From: Mycolicibacterium phocaicum | Lineage (GTDB): Bacteria > Actinomycetota > Actinomycetes > Mycobacteriales > Mycobacteriaceae | NCBI RefSeq assembly: GCF_010731115.1 | Contig: NZ_AP022616.1 | Location: 372,001-436,000, forward strand | Direction of reading: 5' to 3' | DNA: 64,000 bases | Shown: positions 40,363-55,345 of the stretch, in pieces | How the letters are laid out: each line of letters opens with the position of its first letter | Numbering within the stretch: position 1 is the first letter of the stretch | Translations under genes and position numbers: made by a program | The notes under the pieces: generated by a model | Database searches by the model: none | Seen by the model: only the letters and a program-made list of their open reading frames with translations | What the model was told of the DNA's origin: nothing

Positions 40363-41177
40363 GGGGTCCGACGGCGCAGGGTCGCAGCGGCCAGACACAT
40401 GGTGACGACGGCGAACGCGATCACAATGACGATGTCGCGCATCGTGGTGCTGGTGATGTCGGGGTGGTCGGCCACTTGTTGGAGAGCCTCGAGCGCGTAG
40501 GTCGCGGGTAGTGCGTCACTGATCCACCGTAACCAGTCGGGCAGCATTTCGCGGGGAACGATGATGCCGCACAACAGCAGTTGCGGCACGACCACGACCG
40601 GCATGAACTGCACGGCCTGGAACTCGGTGCGCGCGAAGGCACTGCACAACAGCCCCAGCCCGACGCCGAGCACCGCGTTGATGATCGCGATCAGGAAGAC
40701 CAGGGCGGGGCTGCCCGCGGTGTCGAACCCGAGGAACCAGAATGACACCAGGCAGGCCAGCGTCGCCTGGGCGGCCGCAGCCACCGAGAATGCCGATCCG
40801 TAGGCGGCCAGCAGCTCCAGCCGGCGCAGGGGAGTGGTCAGGATTCGTTCCAGCGTGCCCGAAACCCGTTCGCGCTGCATGGTTATCGAGGTGATCAGGA
40901 ACATGACGATCAGCGGGAAGACGCCGAGCAGGATCAGACAGGCGTTGTTGAACGGCGACAGCGTGCCGGGACGGTGCGGCAGGTCGTCGAACATGAAGTA
41001 CATCAAGGTGATGACGGCGCTCGGCACCACGAGGATCATCGCCATGCTGCGATGGTCGGCGGCGAGCTGACGCAGGATGCGGGCCGTCGTGGCCAGGTAG
41101 GGCCGCAGCGTCAGCCGGCTCTGGCCGCGGTGCTGCGCCGGATGATGGTCAGGAACGCTTCCTCCAGCGATGAACAT
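40359..41177 (-). CDS. ABC-2 type exporter permease
   Basis: A membrane protein with about six helices of the ABC-2 (drug/lipid exporter) type. Conserved pieces are ITMQRERVSGTLERILTTPL, the cytosolic coupling loop, and PVVVVPQLLLCGIIVPREML. The recognisable protein begins at [20 protein letters not shown], exactly where the ATPase gene stops, but that position is CTG (41114). The only ordinary upstream start is ATG 41177, inside the ATPase gene in another frame. The true start may be CTG 41114, and the 21 extra residues may not be made. Confidence 0.88.
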   Translation of the reverse strand: MFIAGGSVPDHHPAQHRGQSRLTLRPYLATTARILRQLAADHRSMAMILVVPSAVITLMYFMFDDLPHRPGTLSPFNNACLILLGVFPLIVMFLITSITMQRERVSGTLERILTTPLRRLELLAAYGSAFSVAAAAQATLACLVSFWFLGFDTAGSPALVFLIAIINAVLGVGLGLLCSAFARTEFQAVQFMPVVVVPQLLLCGIIVPREMLPDWLRWISDALPATYALEALQQVADHPDITSTTMRDIVIVIAFAVVTMCLAAATLRRRTP

Positions 41178-41875
41178 CCGGTGTCCTCTCGTAGTTGCGT
41201 GGGTGTGGTGTGTCCGAGCAGGCGGCCGTCGCGCATCAGCAGCAGTTCGCCGCAGTGATCGGCCTCGTCCATGACATGGCTGGACACCAGCAGGGTGGTG
41301 CCGTCGCGGGCCAGTCGGTCGAACTGGTCCCAGAGGTCGACCCGCAGGACCGGGTCCAGTCCGACCGTCGGTTCGTCGAGCACGAGCAGGTCAGGTTTGG
41401 ACACCAACGCGCAGGCCAATGAGGCGCGCGTCCGCTGACCGCCGGACATGTTGCCGCACAACGCGGTTCGGTGATCCTGGAGGCCGACGGCAGCGATGGC
41501 CTCGTCGGCCGCGGTCTTGCTCGAGCCCGTCAGCGCAGCGAAATACCGCACGTTGTCGATGACGCGCAGATCGTTGTAGACCGTCGGCTCCTGGGTCACG
41601 TACCCGACGCGTCGGCGCAGGTCGGCCGATCCGCCGGGTTTCCCGAGCACGGTGACCGTGCCGTTCGTGATGATCTGCGTACCGACGATGGCGCGCATCA
41701 GGGTGGTCTTGCCGCAGCCGGACGGGCCGAGCAACCCGGTGATGCTGCCACGCCGGACCTGCAGGGGCACCCCGTCGATCGCGCGCCGCTTACCCCGGAT
41801 CACGGTCAGGTCCTCGATCCGAATTGCCACGTCAGCGGCATCACCGTGTAATTCACCAACCGATGAACTCATCAT
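41111..41875 (-). CDS. ABC exporter ATP-binding protein
   Basis: This 254-residue ATPase has Walker [19 protein letters not shown], signature [16 protein letters not shown], Walker [14 protein letters not shown] and the switch His in [13 protein letters not shown]. It would power the ABC-2 permease encoded directly downstream. Adjacent ATGs at 41875 and 41872 are possible starts; an upstream ATG at 41911 would cover the promoter. A TTGACA box lies at 41906-41911 on this strand, and an inverted repeat overlaps the start. Confidence 0.93.
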   Translation of the reverse strand: MMSSSVGELHGDAADVAIRIEDLTVIRGKRRAIDGVPLQVRRGSITGLLGPSGCGKTTLMRAIVGTQIITNGTVTVLGKPGGSADLRRRVGYVTQEPTVYNDLRVIDNVRYFAALTGSSKTAADEAIAAVGLQDHRTALCGNMSGGQRTRASLACALVSKPDLLVLDEPTVGLDPVLRVDLWDQFDRLARDGTTLLVSSHVMDEADHCGELLLMRDGRLLGHTTPTQLREDTGCSSLEEAFLTIIRRSTAARAG

Positions 41876-41882
41876 GTGATGA
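41869..41882 (-). promoter_or_regulatory. Inverted repeat at the ABC exporter operon start
   Basis: TCATCA-TG-TGATGA is a 6-2-6 inverted repeat over the ATPase start codons. TetR regulators commonly bind such sites at their own operon, so it may be the operator for the regulator encoded at the operon's end. It also overlaps a -10-like TATTCA. Confidence 0.35.
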
Positions 41883-41943
41883 ATACTCCGCTCCTGGTGT
41901 CGACGTGTCAACGGCCGGCTCGGACCGGGCAGAATGGCGGGCC

Positions 41944-42555
41944 ATGAGTGCCGAGCTACTCGCCGTCGATCCCGTCACCGCGGCCCGACGCCTGCTCGGC
42001 GCCACGTTGTACGGCCGGGACGTCGTCGCGACCGTGGTCGAGGTCGAGGCCTATGGCGGCCCACGATCGGGGCCCTGGCCGGATGCGGCTGCGCACTCGT
42101 TCCGCGGGCCGACGCCCCGGAGCTCGGTGATGTTCGGGCCGCCCGGGCATTTGTACACCTACCGCAGTCACGGAATCCACGTGTGCGCCAACGTCGTTTG
42201 TTGCACTGACGGCGTGGCGGGTGCCGTACTGCTCCGTGCGGCCCGCGTCGTCGACGGTGGCGGCGTGGCCGCGGGCCGGCGGCGGGCCGGCATCGCGCCC
42301 GCGGCGTACGCTCGCGGCCCGGGCAATCTGTGCGAGGCGCTCGGAATCACCTTGGCGGACAACGGCATTGACCTGCTGGATCGCCGATCACTCGTCCGGA
42401 TCGAGCTGAACCCGCCGCAGGAGGCCAGCGCCGGGCCGCGAGTGGGCGTCAGCCAGGCCGCCGACCGCCCCTGGCGGTTCTGGTTGCCGGGCACCCCTGA
42501 AGTGTCGAACTACCGGCGCAGTCCCCGGGCGCCGGCACCGGGCGACAGTGACTGA
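41944..42555 (+). CDS. mpg: DNA-3-methyladenine glycosylase (Aag/Mpg family)
   Basis: This 203-residue base-excision enzyme removes alkylated purines. It shows [20 protein letters not shown] and then [20 protein letters not shown], the family core where the catalytic Glu lies, followed by [20 protein letters not shown] and [12 protein letters not shown]. The length fits bacterial members. ATG 41944 is the start. It precedes tyrS as in M. tuberculosis (Rv1688-tyrS). Confidence 0.94.
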   Translation: MSAELLAVDPVTAARRLLGATLYGRDVVATVVEVEAYGGPRSGPWPDAAAHSFRGPTPRSSVMFGPPGHLYTYRSHGIHVCANVVCCTDGVAGAVLLRAARVVDGGGVAAGRRRAGIAPAAYARGPGNLCEALGITLADNGIDLLDRRSLVRIELNPPQEASAGPRVGVSQAADRPWRFWLPGTPEVSNYRRSPRAPAPGDSD

Positions 42556-42593
42556 TGACAGGCGATGACCTGCAATAGGGGAAGATCGACGAC

Positions 42594-43892
42594 GTGAGTA
42601 CTGGCATCCTCGACGAACTGGACTGGCGCGGCCTGATCGCGCAATCGACCGACCGCGAAGCGCTCGCCGCCGCGACGACGGATGGGCCGCTCACGCTGTA
42701 TGCCGGCTTCGACCCGACCGCGCCCAGCCTGCACGCCGGACACCTGGTTCCCCTGCTCACGCTGCGGCGATTCCAGCAGGCCGGCCACCGACCCATCGTG
42801 CTGGCCGGCGGTGCCACCGGCATGATCGGCGATCCCCGCGACAACGGCGAGCGGACGATGAACACCGCCGACACCGTCGCCGACTGGGCCGAACGTATTC
42901 GCGGTCAGCTGGAGCGATTCGTCGAGTTCAACGACTCGGGCAACGGCGCGATCGTCGAGAACAACCTGTCCTGGACCGGGCCGATGTCGGCCATCGAGTT
43001 CTTGCGTGACCTGGGCAAACACTTCTCGGTCAACGTCATGCTCGACCGCGACACCATCAAGCGGCGGCTCGAAGGCGACGGCATCTCGTACACCGAGTTC
43101 AGCTACATGCTCCTGCAGGCCAACGACTTCGTCGAGCTGTACAAGAAGCACGGCTGCAGTCTGCAGGTCGGCGGCTCTGACCAGTGGGGAAACATCATCG
43201 CGGGCGTCCGCCTGGTGCGCCAGAAGCTGGGTGCGACCGCACATGCGCTGACGGTTCCGCTCGTCACCTCGGCCGACGGCAAGAAATTCGGCAAGTCGAC
43301 CGGCGGCGGCAATCTGTGGCTCGATCCCGAGCTGACCAGCCCCTATGCCTGGTACCAGTACTTCGTGAACGCGGCCGACGCGGATGTCGTGGGCTACCTG
43401 CGCTGGTTCACCTTCCTGTCCGCCGACGAGCTCGGTGAACTGGCGACCGCTACCGCGGAGCGTCCCCATGAGCGGGCTGCGCAACGCCGGCTGGCCCGGG
43501 AGTTGACCACGTTGGTGCACGGTCAGGCGGCGACCGACGCCGTCGAGCTGGCGAGTCAGGCGCTGTTCGGCCGTGCCGAGCTCGCGGATCTCGACGAGTC
43601 GACGCTGTCGGCGGCGTTGACGGAGGCCAGTAATGGCCAGGTCGCGGAGCTGGCGCCAGGTGGTCCGGACGGGATCACCGATCTGTTGGTTGCGACGGGC
43701 CTGTCGAAGAGTCGCGGGGAAGCGCGCCGCACGGTCGCCGAGGGCGGCGTCTATGTGAACAACGCACGAGTGGAAAGCGACGAGTGGGTACCACAGCCGT
43801 CGGACTTTCTCGGTGAGCGCTGGCTGGTGTTGCGGCGTGGCAAGCGCCACATCGCGGGGGTGCAGCGGGTTGGCAGCTCCGGCCAGGGCTGA
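42594..43892 (+). CDS. tyrS: Tyrosyl-tRNA synthetase
   Basis: This 432-residue class I enzyme charges tRNA-Tyr. The ATP motif HIGH appears as HAGH in [15 protein letters not shown], and the KMSKS loop is KFGKS in [26 protein letters not shown] binds tyrosine and ATP. A C-terminal S4 RNA-binding domain ([20 protein letters not shown]) completes it. The start is GTG 42594. A weak hairpin (CCCCT...AGGGG, 43896-43911) follows the stop. The rRNA operon lies directly downstream. Confidence 0.97.
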   Translation: MSTGILDELDWRGLIAQSTDREALAAATTDGPLTLYAGFDPTAPSLHAGHLVPLLTLRRFQQAGHRPIVLAGGATGMIGDPRDNGERTMNTADTVADWAERIRGQLERFVEFNDSGNGAIVENNLSWTGPMSAIEFLRDLGKHFSVNVMLDRDTIKRRLEGDGISYTEFSYMLLQANDFVELYKKHGCSLQVGGSDQWGNIIAGVRLVRQKLGATAHALTVPLVTSADGKKFGKSTGGGNLWLDPELTSPYAWYQYFVNAADADVVGYLRWFTFLSADELGELATATAERPHERAAQRRLARELTTLVHGQAATDAVELASQALFGRAELADLDESTLSAALTEASNGQVAELAPGGPDGITDLLVATGLSKSRGEARRTVAEGGVYVNNARVESDEWVPQPSDFLGERWLVLRRGKRHIAGVQRVGSSGQG

Positions 43893-44280
43893 CGACCCCT
43901 CTGACCAGGGGAAACGGCTCGCTGACCTGGCGATTTGACTCGCTGTTAGCCCTGCCGTAACTTATTCCAGGTCAGAGCGACACGGACAAGCGCCGGAGAG
44001 CGAAGACCAAATCCGAGAGTAACACCCATTAAGTTGGGAGTTCCTCACTGCCCGCACTACGGACCGCGGCTTTTAGCCGCGGGTTTGTTGCGCGGTCAGG
44101 CTGGGCGTGTTGTTTGAGAACTCAATAGTGTGTTTGGTGGTTTTTGTTTGTTGTTTTTTTGGCCATGCCTCGTGTTTTCCCGTTTGTGGGGTGTGGTTGT
44201 TTTTTTGATGCCAGTTTTTGGTGTCTTTTGTTTAGGTCAGATTGTTCTGAACTGTAAATTCTGCCTCGTTTTGCGAGGGG
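43893..44280 (+). promoter_or_regulatory. rRNA operon promoter and leader region
   Basis: This 388-base gap holds no gene. It contains the rrn promoter (43935-43963), a perfect hairpin CCGCGGCT/AGCCGCGG with a TTT loop at 44064-44082, and the conserved mycobacterial leader element TTGTTTGAGAACTCAATAG at 44109-44127 (boxA-type antitermination and processing signals). Downstream of that the DNA is unusually T-rich up to the mature 16S end. Confidence 0.8.
43935..43963 (+). promoter_or_regulatory. rrn promoter
   Basis: A -35 box TTGACT (43935-43940) and -10 box TAACTT (43958-43963) are 17 bases apart, which places transcription start near 43970, about 310 bases before 16S. Spacing and -35 fit a SigA-type promoter. 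Confidence 0.6.
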
Positions 44281-49340
<5,060 letters not shown>

Positions 49341-49427
49341 CCCAAAAAACCAATCGTGTGTAAACCAAGACGAAAAACCTTGCACATCAGTGCCTCGCAA
49401 CCACAATCCACACCCAGAGTCGAACAG

Positions 49428-49445
49428 ACCACACCCCACCACCAA
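49428..49445 (+). repeat. Right arm of pre-23S processing stem
   Basis: ACCACACCCCACCACCAA is the exact complement of 46080-46097. It lies in the 23S-5S spacer, about 90 bases after the mature 23S end. Confidence 0.75.
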
Positions 49446-49503
49446 AAACACACCCCACCAAAAGGGGACCGTGAACAGGCCGGTAGAGGATTAAAAAAAT
49501 AGA

Positions 49504-49620
49504 GTTACGGCGGCAACAGCGGCAGGGAAACGCCCGGTCCCATCCCGAACCCGGAAGCTAAGCCTGCCAGCGCCGATGATACTGCCCTGCACGGGCGGAA
49601 AAGTAGGACACCGCCGAACA
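49504..49620 (+). rRNA. rrf: 5S ribosomal RNA
   Basis: The sequence opens TTACGGCGGCAACAGCGGCA, contains GGTCCCATCCCGAACCCGGA, and closes with AGTAGGACACCGCCGAAC, the ends pairing as helix I. Length is about 117 bases. Ends are approximate. Confidence 0.95.
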
Positions 49621-49628
49621 CAAATTAG

Positions 49629-49662
49629 GAATCACCCCCCACATTTATGTGGGGGGTGATTC
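49629..49662 (+). terminator. rRNA operon terminator
   Basis: GAATCACCCCCCACAT and ATGTGGGGGGTGATTC form a perfect 16-base inverted repeat around TT, nine bases after 5S. The stem is followed by TATTTGAG. Its strength and position make it the rho-independent terminator of the rrn operon. Confidence 0.9.
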
Positions 49663-49820
49663 TATTTGAGGAATTTCCATTTCTCGGCTCGGAAATGTGC
49701 CCCGGGCCGGCCGTCGATTGCTTCGGCGCCGGTGCCCGGCGGGCGAGTTTCGCGAGCAAAGTTCGGCCGGTGCCAGATCGGGCCGTATTCTGACCTGAGA
49801 TTTCGTAGGGAAAGGTTCCA

Positions 49821-50648
49821 GTGGTCGACAACAGGCAGGGCGGCGATCGTCGCCCCTCGCGCAGAGACGACGGCGACGCACGACGGGGGCAGCGTCCCCA
49901 GCGTGACCGCACGCAGGCCCCCCGACGCCCCGGCTCAGATCGGAACGGCCGGCCGCCGCAGTCCCGTGACGAAGCGTCGGATCGCCCGTCCGGTCCTCGG
50001 CTGCCCGACGACGTCGAAGCCAAGCAGCTTTCGCCTGAGGTCCGTCGTGAACTGACGACCCTCGACAAGGCGACCGCGGACTACGTCGCCAAACACCTCG
50101 TCATGGCCGGCGATCTGCTGGAAGAAGATCCGGAAGCCGCTCTCGAGCACGCACGTGCCGCGCGGAACCGGGCGTCGCGCATCGCGGCGATCCGTGAGGC
50201 CGTCGGTATCGCGGCCTACCACTGTGGTGACTGGGCGCAGGCCCTGTCCGAGCTGCGTGCGGCCCGGCGGATGGGCAGCAAGTCGCCGCTGCTGGCCCTG
50301 ATCGCCGACTGCGAGCGGGGTGTCGGCCGTCCGGAGCGCGCCATCGAGTTGGGCCGCAGTCCGGAAGCCGAGCAGCTCACCGGTGATGACGCCGACGAAC
50401 TGAAGATCGTCCTGGCCGGTGCGCGGTGCGACCTGGGTCAGCCCGCACAGGCGTTGGCGCTGCTGTCGAACCCGCCGCTGGATTCCACTCGGACGGGCCA
50501 GACCGCTGCTCGCCTGTTCTACGTGTACGCCGAGACACTGCTGGCCCTCGACCGCAAGAACGACGCACTGCAGTGGTTCCTGCACGCGGCCGCCGCGGAC
50601 CTGGAAGGCGTCACGGACGCCGAGGACCGCGTCGCCGAATTGGGCTGA
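49821..50648 (+). CDS. TPR-type protein of unknown function (Rv1691 type)
   Basis: A 275-residue protein whose first 70 residues are highly charged and disordered (many Arg, Asp, Gly, Gln). The rest is a helical repeat domain (KHLVMAGDLLEEDPEAALEH, REAVGIAAYHCGDWAQALSE, LFYVYAETLLALDRKNDALQ). It resembles the M. tuberculosis gene between tyrS/lprJ and the HAD phosphatase. The start is GTG 49821. It is followed after one base by the phosphatase GTG, so they are co-translated. Confidence 0.85.
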   Translation: MVDNRQGGDRRPSRRDDGDARRGQRPQRDRTQAPRRPGSDRNGRPPQSRDEASDRPSGPRLPDDVEAKQLSPEVRRELTTLDKATADYVAKHLVMAGDLLEEDPEAALEHARAARNRASRIAAIREAVGIAAYHCGDWAQALSELRAARRMGSKSPLLALIADCERGVGRPERAIELGRSPEAEQLTGDDADELKIVLAGARCDLGQPAQALALLSNPPLDSTRTGQTAARLFYVYAETLLALDRKNDALQWFLHAAAADLEGVTDAEDRVAELG

Positions 50649-50649
50649 C

Positions 50650-51669
50650 GTGGCGACGCTGGCTCAGCTGCACGACTGTCTGCTCCTGGATCTCGACGGC
50701 ACCGTCTTCCGTGGTCATGAGGCCACCGAAGGTGCTGTCGATGCCCTTGCCGCGATCACGTCCCGCAAGCTCTATGTGACCAACAACGCGTCCCGAACGC
50801 CGGCCGAGGTGGCGGACCATCTCGATGCGCTCGGTTTCTCCGCGCATGCCGATGACGTGGTGACCAGTGCCCAGAGTGCGGCGCACCTGTTGGCGCTGCA
50901 GCTGCCCGCCGGCGCCAAGGTCCTGGTCATCGGTACGGAAGCGCTGGCTGCCGAGGTCGCCAATGTCGGTCTGGAGCCCGTGCGGCAGTTCAGCGACGAT
51001 CCGGTCGCGGTGGTTCAGGGCCATTCGCCCCAGACCGGTTGGGCCGACCTTGCCGAAGCCGCGCTGACCATCCGGGCCGGCGGCCTCTGGGTAGCGGCGA
51101 ACAGCGACAAGACGCTGCCGTCGGAGCGCGGATTGCTGCCCGGCAACGGCTCGATGGTCGCCGCACTTCAGACCGCCACTGAACAGGTGCCGCAGGTCGC
51201 CGGCAAGCCGCAGCCGACGTTGATGAACGACGCTCTGGCCCGCGGCCGGTACGAGGCCCCGTTGGTCGTCGGGGACCGGCTCGACACCGACATCGCGGGG
51301 GCCAACGCCGCGGGCCTGCCCAGCCTGATGGTGCTGACCGGGGTGAACAGCGCAGCCGACCTGGTGCATGCCATTCCTGCGGAGCGCCCGGACTTCCTGG
51401 CGCCCGATCTGCGCTCGTTGGGTGCGTCTTCGGATGTCTTGCGCATCGGGCCGCATCCCGCGTGGCGGGTCGAGATGTCGGGCAACGACGTCACCGTGCA
51501 CGCCACCGGCGAATCCGTCGGCGATGAGTTGTCGGTGGTCCGCGCGACGGCCGGCGCCATCTGGGGTGGCGCCGTCTCCGGGCGCGTGCGTATCACCGCG
51601 GGGGACGACACGGCACGTGCCGCATTGGATCGGTGGTCGCTGCTCGACGGCACCGATCCGCTAGCGTGA
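50650..51669 (+). CDS. HAD-family phosphatase, glycerol-3-phosphate phosphatase type (Rv1692)
   Basis: This 339-residue type II HAD hydrolase has the nucleophile Asp in LLLDLDGTVFRGHEA, VTNNASRTPAEVADHLDALG as motif 2, and VVGDRLDTDIAGANAAGLPS as motif 4. The C-terminal 80 residues form an extra domain found in the mycobacterial group. Its M. tuberculosis counterpart Rv1692 has been described as a glycerol-3-phosphate phosphatase in glycerophospholipid recycling. The start GTG 50650 lies just after the TPR gene stop. Confidence 0.92.
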   Translation: MATLAQLHDCLLLDLDGTVFRGHEATEGAVDALAAITSRKLYVTNNASRTPAEVADHLDALGFSAHADDVVTSAQSAAHLLALQLPAGAKVLVIGTEALAAEVANVGLEPVRQFSDDPVAVVQGHSPQTGWADLAEAALTIRAGGLWVAANSDKTLPSERGLLPGNGSMVAALQTATEQVPQVAGKPQPTLMNDALARGRYEAPLVVGDRLDTDIAGANAAGLPSLMVLTGVNSAADLVHAIPAERPDFLAPDLRSLGASSDVLRIGPHPAWRVEMSGNDVTVHATGESVGDELSVVRATAGAIWGGAVSGRVRITAGDDTARAALDRWSLLDGTDPLA

Positions 51670-51677
51670 ACATCGCT

Positions 51678-51848
51678 ATGAGTACCGATCCTGACCAGAT
51701 CCGCGAGGACATCGTGGTCCTGCTGTCCCACCTTCCGGATCTGTCCGGGGAAGGTGACGAGACGCCAGACCTCGAGGCTGTCGCGGCGGGTTTGGACCAT
51801 GCCCACAATCTCCTGGTCCGGGCCCTGGAATCGGTCGAGAAGGGGTGA
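51678..51848 (+). CDS. Small acidic protein (Rv1693 type)
   Basis: This 56-residue acidic protein, MSTDPDQIREDIVVLLSHLP and onwards, is predicted mostly helical. It lies in the same place as Rv1693, between the phosphatase and tlyA. GTG 51666 overlapping the phosphatase stop (GTGA) is an alternative start adding VNIA. No known domain is recognised. It ends six bases before the tlyA GTG. Confidence 0.75.
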   Translation: MSTDPDQIREDIVVLLSHLPDLSGEGDETPDLEAVAAGLDHAHNLLVRALESVEKG

Positions 51849-51854
51849 TCGCAC

Positions 51855-52664
51855 GTGACGCGACGCGCACGTGTTGATGCCGAACTCGTCCGGCGGGGGC
51901 TCGCCCGGTCCCGGCAACAAGCGGCCGAACTGATCGAGGCCGGCCGTGTGACGATCGACGGCATGCGGGCATCGAAGGCATCGACTGCCGTCACCCCCGC
52001 GGCCAATCTCCTCGTGGCCGAATCGGCCGAACGCAGCTGGGTGTCCCGCGGCGCGCACAAGCTGATCGGCGCCCTCGATGCGTTCGGCGTCTCGCCCGAG
52101 GGCCGGCGCTGCCTGGATGCCGGCGCGTCTACCGGCGGATTCACCGAAGTGCTGCTGGACCGCGGAGCGCGTGAGATCGTCGCGGCCGATGTCGGTTACG
52201 GGCAGCTGGCCTGGTCGTTGCGGTCCGACGACCGGGTCATCGTGATGGAGCGGACGAACGTGCGGGAGCTGACGGCCGAGGCCATCGGCGGCCCGGTCGA
52301 CCTGGTGGTGGCCGATCTGTCGTTCATCTCGCTGGCCACCGTCCTACCGGCACTGACCGCATGTGCGTCGGACGTAGCCGATATCGTTCCCATGGTGAAG
52401 CCGCAGTTCGAGGTGGGCAAGGATCGGGTCGGGGCCGGTGGTGTGGTTTCCGATCCGGAATTGCGTGCCGACGCGGTTCTGACCGTCGCGCGGCGGGCCG
52501 CCGAACTCGGCTGGCATGCAGTGGACGTCACGGCCAGCCCCTTGCCCGGCCCGTCCGGCAACGTCGAGTACTTCCTCCGACTGCGGACCACGACGGACCA
52601 ACCGCTGAAGGACGACGCCCTGGCCGCGGCCGTCGGCCGCGCGGTAGCCGAGGGGCCGCAGTGA
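51855..52664 (+). CDS. tlyA: 16S/23S rRNA 2'-O-methyltransferase TlyA
   Basis: This 269-residue protein has an N-terminal S4 RNA-binding domain ([20 protein letters not shown]) and a C-terminal FtsJ/RrmJ-type SAM domain with [40 protein letters not shown] and [13 protein letters not shown]. TlyA methylates 16S C1409 and 23S C1920 and its absence gives capreomycin resistance in mycobacteria. The start is GTG 51855. The stop overlaps the nadK GTG (GTGA). Confidence 0.96.
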   Translation: MTRRARVDAELVRRGLARSRQQAAELIEAGRVTIDGMRASKASTAVTPAANLLVAESAERSWVSRGAHKLIGALDAFGVSPEGRRCLDAGASTGGFTEVLLDRGAREIVAADVGYGQLAWSLRSDDRVIVMERTNVRELTAEAIGGPVDLVVADLSFISLATVLPALTACASDVADIVPMVKPQFEVGKDRVGAGGVVSDPELRADAVLTVARRAAELGWHAVDVTASPLPGPSGNVEYFLRLRTTTDQPLKDDALAAAVGRAVAEGPQ

Positions 52665-53584
52665 CGCTCGAACGAACCGTCCTGCTGGTGATCCACACCG
52701 GCCGCGACGAAGCCACCGAAACTGCGACCCGTGTGGAAAAAGTGTTGGGCGACAACGGAATTGGCTTGCGGGTGCTCGCCGCCGAGGCCGTCGACCGCGG
52801 CGCTCTGCATCTCGCGCCGGACCACATGCGGGCCATGGGTGTCGACATCACGGTCGTCGACCCGGACCAGCATGCGGCCGAGGGCTGTGAACTGGTCCTG
52901 GTGCTCGGTGGTGACGGCACCTTCCTGCGGGCCGCCGAGCTGGCCCGGAATGCCGAGATCCCTGTCGTCGGGGTGAACCTCGGACACATCGGGTTCCTGG
53001 CGGAAGCCGAGGCCGAGGCCATCGATCATGTGCTCGAGCGCATCATCAACAAGGACTACCGGGTCGAAGAGCGCATGACGCTGGACATCGGGGTGCGTGT
53101 CGACGGCGAGATCGTGCAGCGCGGCTGGGCGCTCAACGAAGCCAGTCTGGAGAAGAGCAGCCGGTTCGGTGTGCTGAATGTGGTGCTCGAGGTCGACGGG
53201 CGTCCGGTGTCGGCGTTCGGCTGCGACGGTGTGCTGGTTTCGGCCCCGACCGGCTCGACGGCGTACGCCTTCTCGGCGGGCGGCCCGATTCTGTGGCCGG
53301 ACTTGGAAGCAATCCTCGTGGTACCCAATAACGCTCATGCCCTGTTCGCCCGTCCCATGGTGACCAGCCCGGACGCATCGATCGCGATCGAGGTCGAAGC
53401 GGGCAACAATGACGCCATGGTGTTCTGCGACGGCCGTCGCCAGATGGTGGTCCCGGCGGGCGGCCGGCTGGAGGTCACCCGGTGCGACACCTCGCTGAAA
53501 TGGGTTCGTCTCGACAGCGCCCCGTTCTCTGATCGTTTGGTGCGCAAGTTCCGGTTGCCGGTGAAAGGGTGGCGCGGCCAGTAA
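52661..53584 (+). CDS. nadK: NAD kinase
   Basis: This 307-residue kinase makes NADP from NAD. The hallmark GGDGT loop is in [17 protein letters not shown], followed by [39 protein letters not shown] is the second conserved block that positions NAD. It starts at GTG 52661 within the tlyA stop, and its stop shares a base with the recN ATG (TAATG). Confidence 0.97.
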   Translation: MTLERTVLLVIHTGRDEATETATRVEKVLGDNGIGLRVLAAEAVDRGALHLAPDHMRAMGVDITVVDPDQHAAEGCELVLVLGGDGTFLRAAELARNAEIPVVGVNLGHIGFLAEAEAEAIDHVLERIINKDYRVEERMTLDIGVRVDGEIVQRGWALNEASLEKSSRFGVLNVVLEVDGRPVSAFGCDGVLVSAPTGSTAYAFSAGGPILWPDLEAILVVPNNAHALFARPMVTSPDASIAIEVEAGNNDAMVFCDGRRQMVVPAGGRLEVTRCDTSLKWVRLDSAPFSDRLVRKFRLPVKGWRGQ

Positions 53585-55341
53585 TGCTGACCGAGATTCG
53601 CATCGAGGCGCTGGGCGCCATCAGTGCGGCCACTGCCGAATTCGGCCGTGGTCTGACTGTGCTGACCGGCGAGACCGGCACCGGTAAGACCATGGTGGTC
53701 ACCAGCCTGCATCTGCTGGGCGGTGCGCGCGCCGATCCCAGCCGGGTGCGGTCGGGTTCGGCCCGCGCCGTCGTCGAAGGCCGTTTCACCACAACCGAAC
53801 TCGGCGACGGGGTGTCCGAGCGGGTCGATAAGATTCTGGAAGCTTCCGGTGCGGACCGTGACGACGACGGCAGCGTCATCGCCGCGCGGTCGGTGAGCAA
53901 GGACGGGCCGTCGCGCGCGTACCTGGGTGGCCGCAGTGTGCCGGCGAAATCGCTGGCCACGTTCACCACCGAACTGCTGGCCCTGCACGGGCAGAACGAC
54001 CAGCTGCGCCTGATGCGGCCCGACGAGCAGCGCGGCGCACTGGACCGCTATGTCGACGTGACGGGGCTGCTGGCCAAGTACCGCAAGCTGCGTGACGAAT
54101 GGCTCACCGCCCGAAGGGATTTGATCGACCGGCGGAACCGCGCGCGGGATCTCGCGATGGAGGCCGACCGGTTGCAGTTCGGTCTGGGGGAGATCGACGC
54201 GGTCGCGCCGGAAGCCGGCGAGGACGACGCGCTGGTGGCCGACATCCGCCGGCTGTCCGAACTGGACGCGCTGCGCGACGCGGCGCAGACCGCCCGTGCC
54301 GCGCTGTCGGGGGAATTGGGCGACGGGCCGTCGGACGACGCGGCCTCAGCGCTCGATGCTGCCGCACAGGCCAAGTCGGTGTTGTCGGCGACGGACGACG
54401 CCGTGCTGCGCGCGCTCGGGGATCGGCTGAGCGAGGCGCTGGCGGTGCTCGGCGACGTGTCCGGCGAACTCGGGGATTACCTTTCCGAGTTGCCCAGCGA
54501 CGCAAGCACTCTGGAATCCAAGCTGGCGCGCCAGGCGGAGCTGCGCAACCTCACGCGCAAGTACGCCGCCGATATCGACGGGGTATTGCGGTGGGCCGCC
54601 GACGCTCGGCAGCGGTTGTCCCAGCTCGACGTCTCCGAAGAAGCCCTGGCCGAGCTGCAGAAGCAGGTCGACGAACGGCACGACAAGGTCGTGCTGGCCG
54701 CCGCCGAGGTCACCAAGGCGCGCACCAAGGCATCGAAGTCCCTGGCGAAGGCCGTCACCGCTGAGCTTGCGGGGCTGGCGATGGGTGGCGCCGGGTTCAG
54801 CATCACCGTGTCGCCGCTGGAGGCACGCGCCGACGACAGCGCACCGCTGACGCTGCCCGACGGCACCGCCGTGCACGCCGGCCACGACGGCGTCGACGCC
54901 GTCGAGTTCGGTTTCACGCCGCACAGCGGTTCGGACGTGCTGCCGCTGGCCAAGAGCGCGTCCGGTGGTGAGTTGTCGCGCGTGATGCTGGCGCTCGAAG
55001 TGGTGCTGTCGGCATCGGCCGAGGGCACCACCATGGTGTTCGACGAGGTCGACGCCGGTGTCGGTGGCCGTGCCGCCGTGCAGATCGGCAAGCGCCTGGC
55101 CCGGCTGGCACGGACCCACCAGGTCATCGTCGTGACGCACCTGCCGCAGGTCGCGGCGTACGGAGACGTGCACCTGGTGGTGGAGAGCGGGCCGAAGTCG
55201 AGCCGCGTGGTCCGCCTCGAGGACGACGACCGGGTCGCCGAGTTGGCCCGCATGCTGGCCGGACTCGGCGACACCGACAGTGGTCGTGCGCATGCTCGCG
55301 AACTGCTCGAGGCGGCGCAGCAGGAGCACGCCGCGCCCTGA
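53584..55341 (+). CDS. recN: DNA repair protein RecN
   Basis: This 585-residue SMC-like ATPase acts in double-strand break repair. Walker A is TGETGTGKTMVVTSL near residue 30, the ABC signature is SASGGELSRVMLALE, and Walker B is TTMVFDEVDAGVGG near the C-terminus. The central part is Ala/Glu-rich coiled coil. ATG 53584 gives [13 protein letters not shown], the normal start; GTG 53569 would add five residues from nadK. Overlap with nadK indicates coupling. Confidence 0.96.
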   Translation: MLTEIRIEALGAISAATAEFGRGLTVLTGETGTGKTMVVTSLHLLGGARADPSRVRSGSARAVVEGRFTTTELGDGVSERVDKILEASGADRDDDGSVIAARSVSKDGPSRAYLGGRSVPAKSLATFTTELLALHGQNDQLRLMRPDEQRGALDRYVDVTGLLAKYRKLRDEWLTARRDLIDRRNRARDLAMEADRLQFGLGEIDAVAPEAGEDDALVADIRRLSELDALRDAAQTARAALSGELGDGPSDDAASALDAAAQAKSVLSATDDAVLRALGDRLSEALAVLGDVSGELGDYLSELPSDASTLESKLARQAELRNLTRKYAADIDGVLRWAADARQRLSQLDVSEEALAELQKQVDERHDKVVLAAAEVTKARTKASKSLAKAVTAELAGLAMGGAGFSITVSPLEARADDSAPLTLPDGTAVHAGHDGVDAVEFGFTPHSGSDVLPLAKSASGGELSRVMLALEVVLSASAEGTTMVFDEVDAGVGGRAAVQIGKRLARLARTHQVIVVTHLPQVAAYGDVHLVVESGPKSSRVVRLEDDDRVAELARMLAGLGDTDSGRAHARELLEAAQQEHAAP

Positions 55342-55345
55342 CTGG

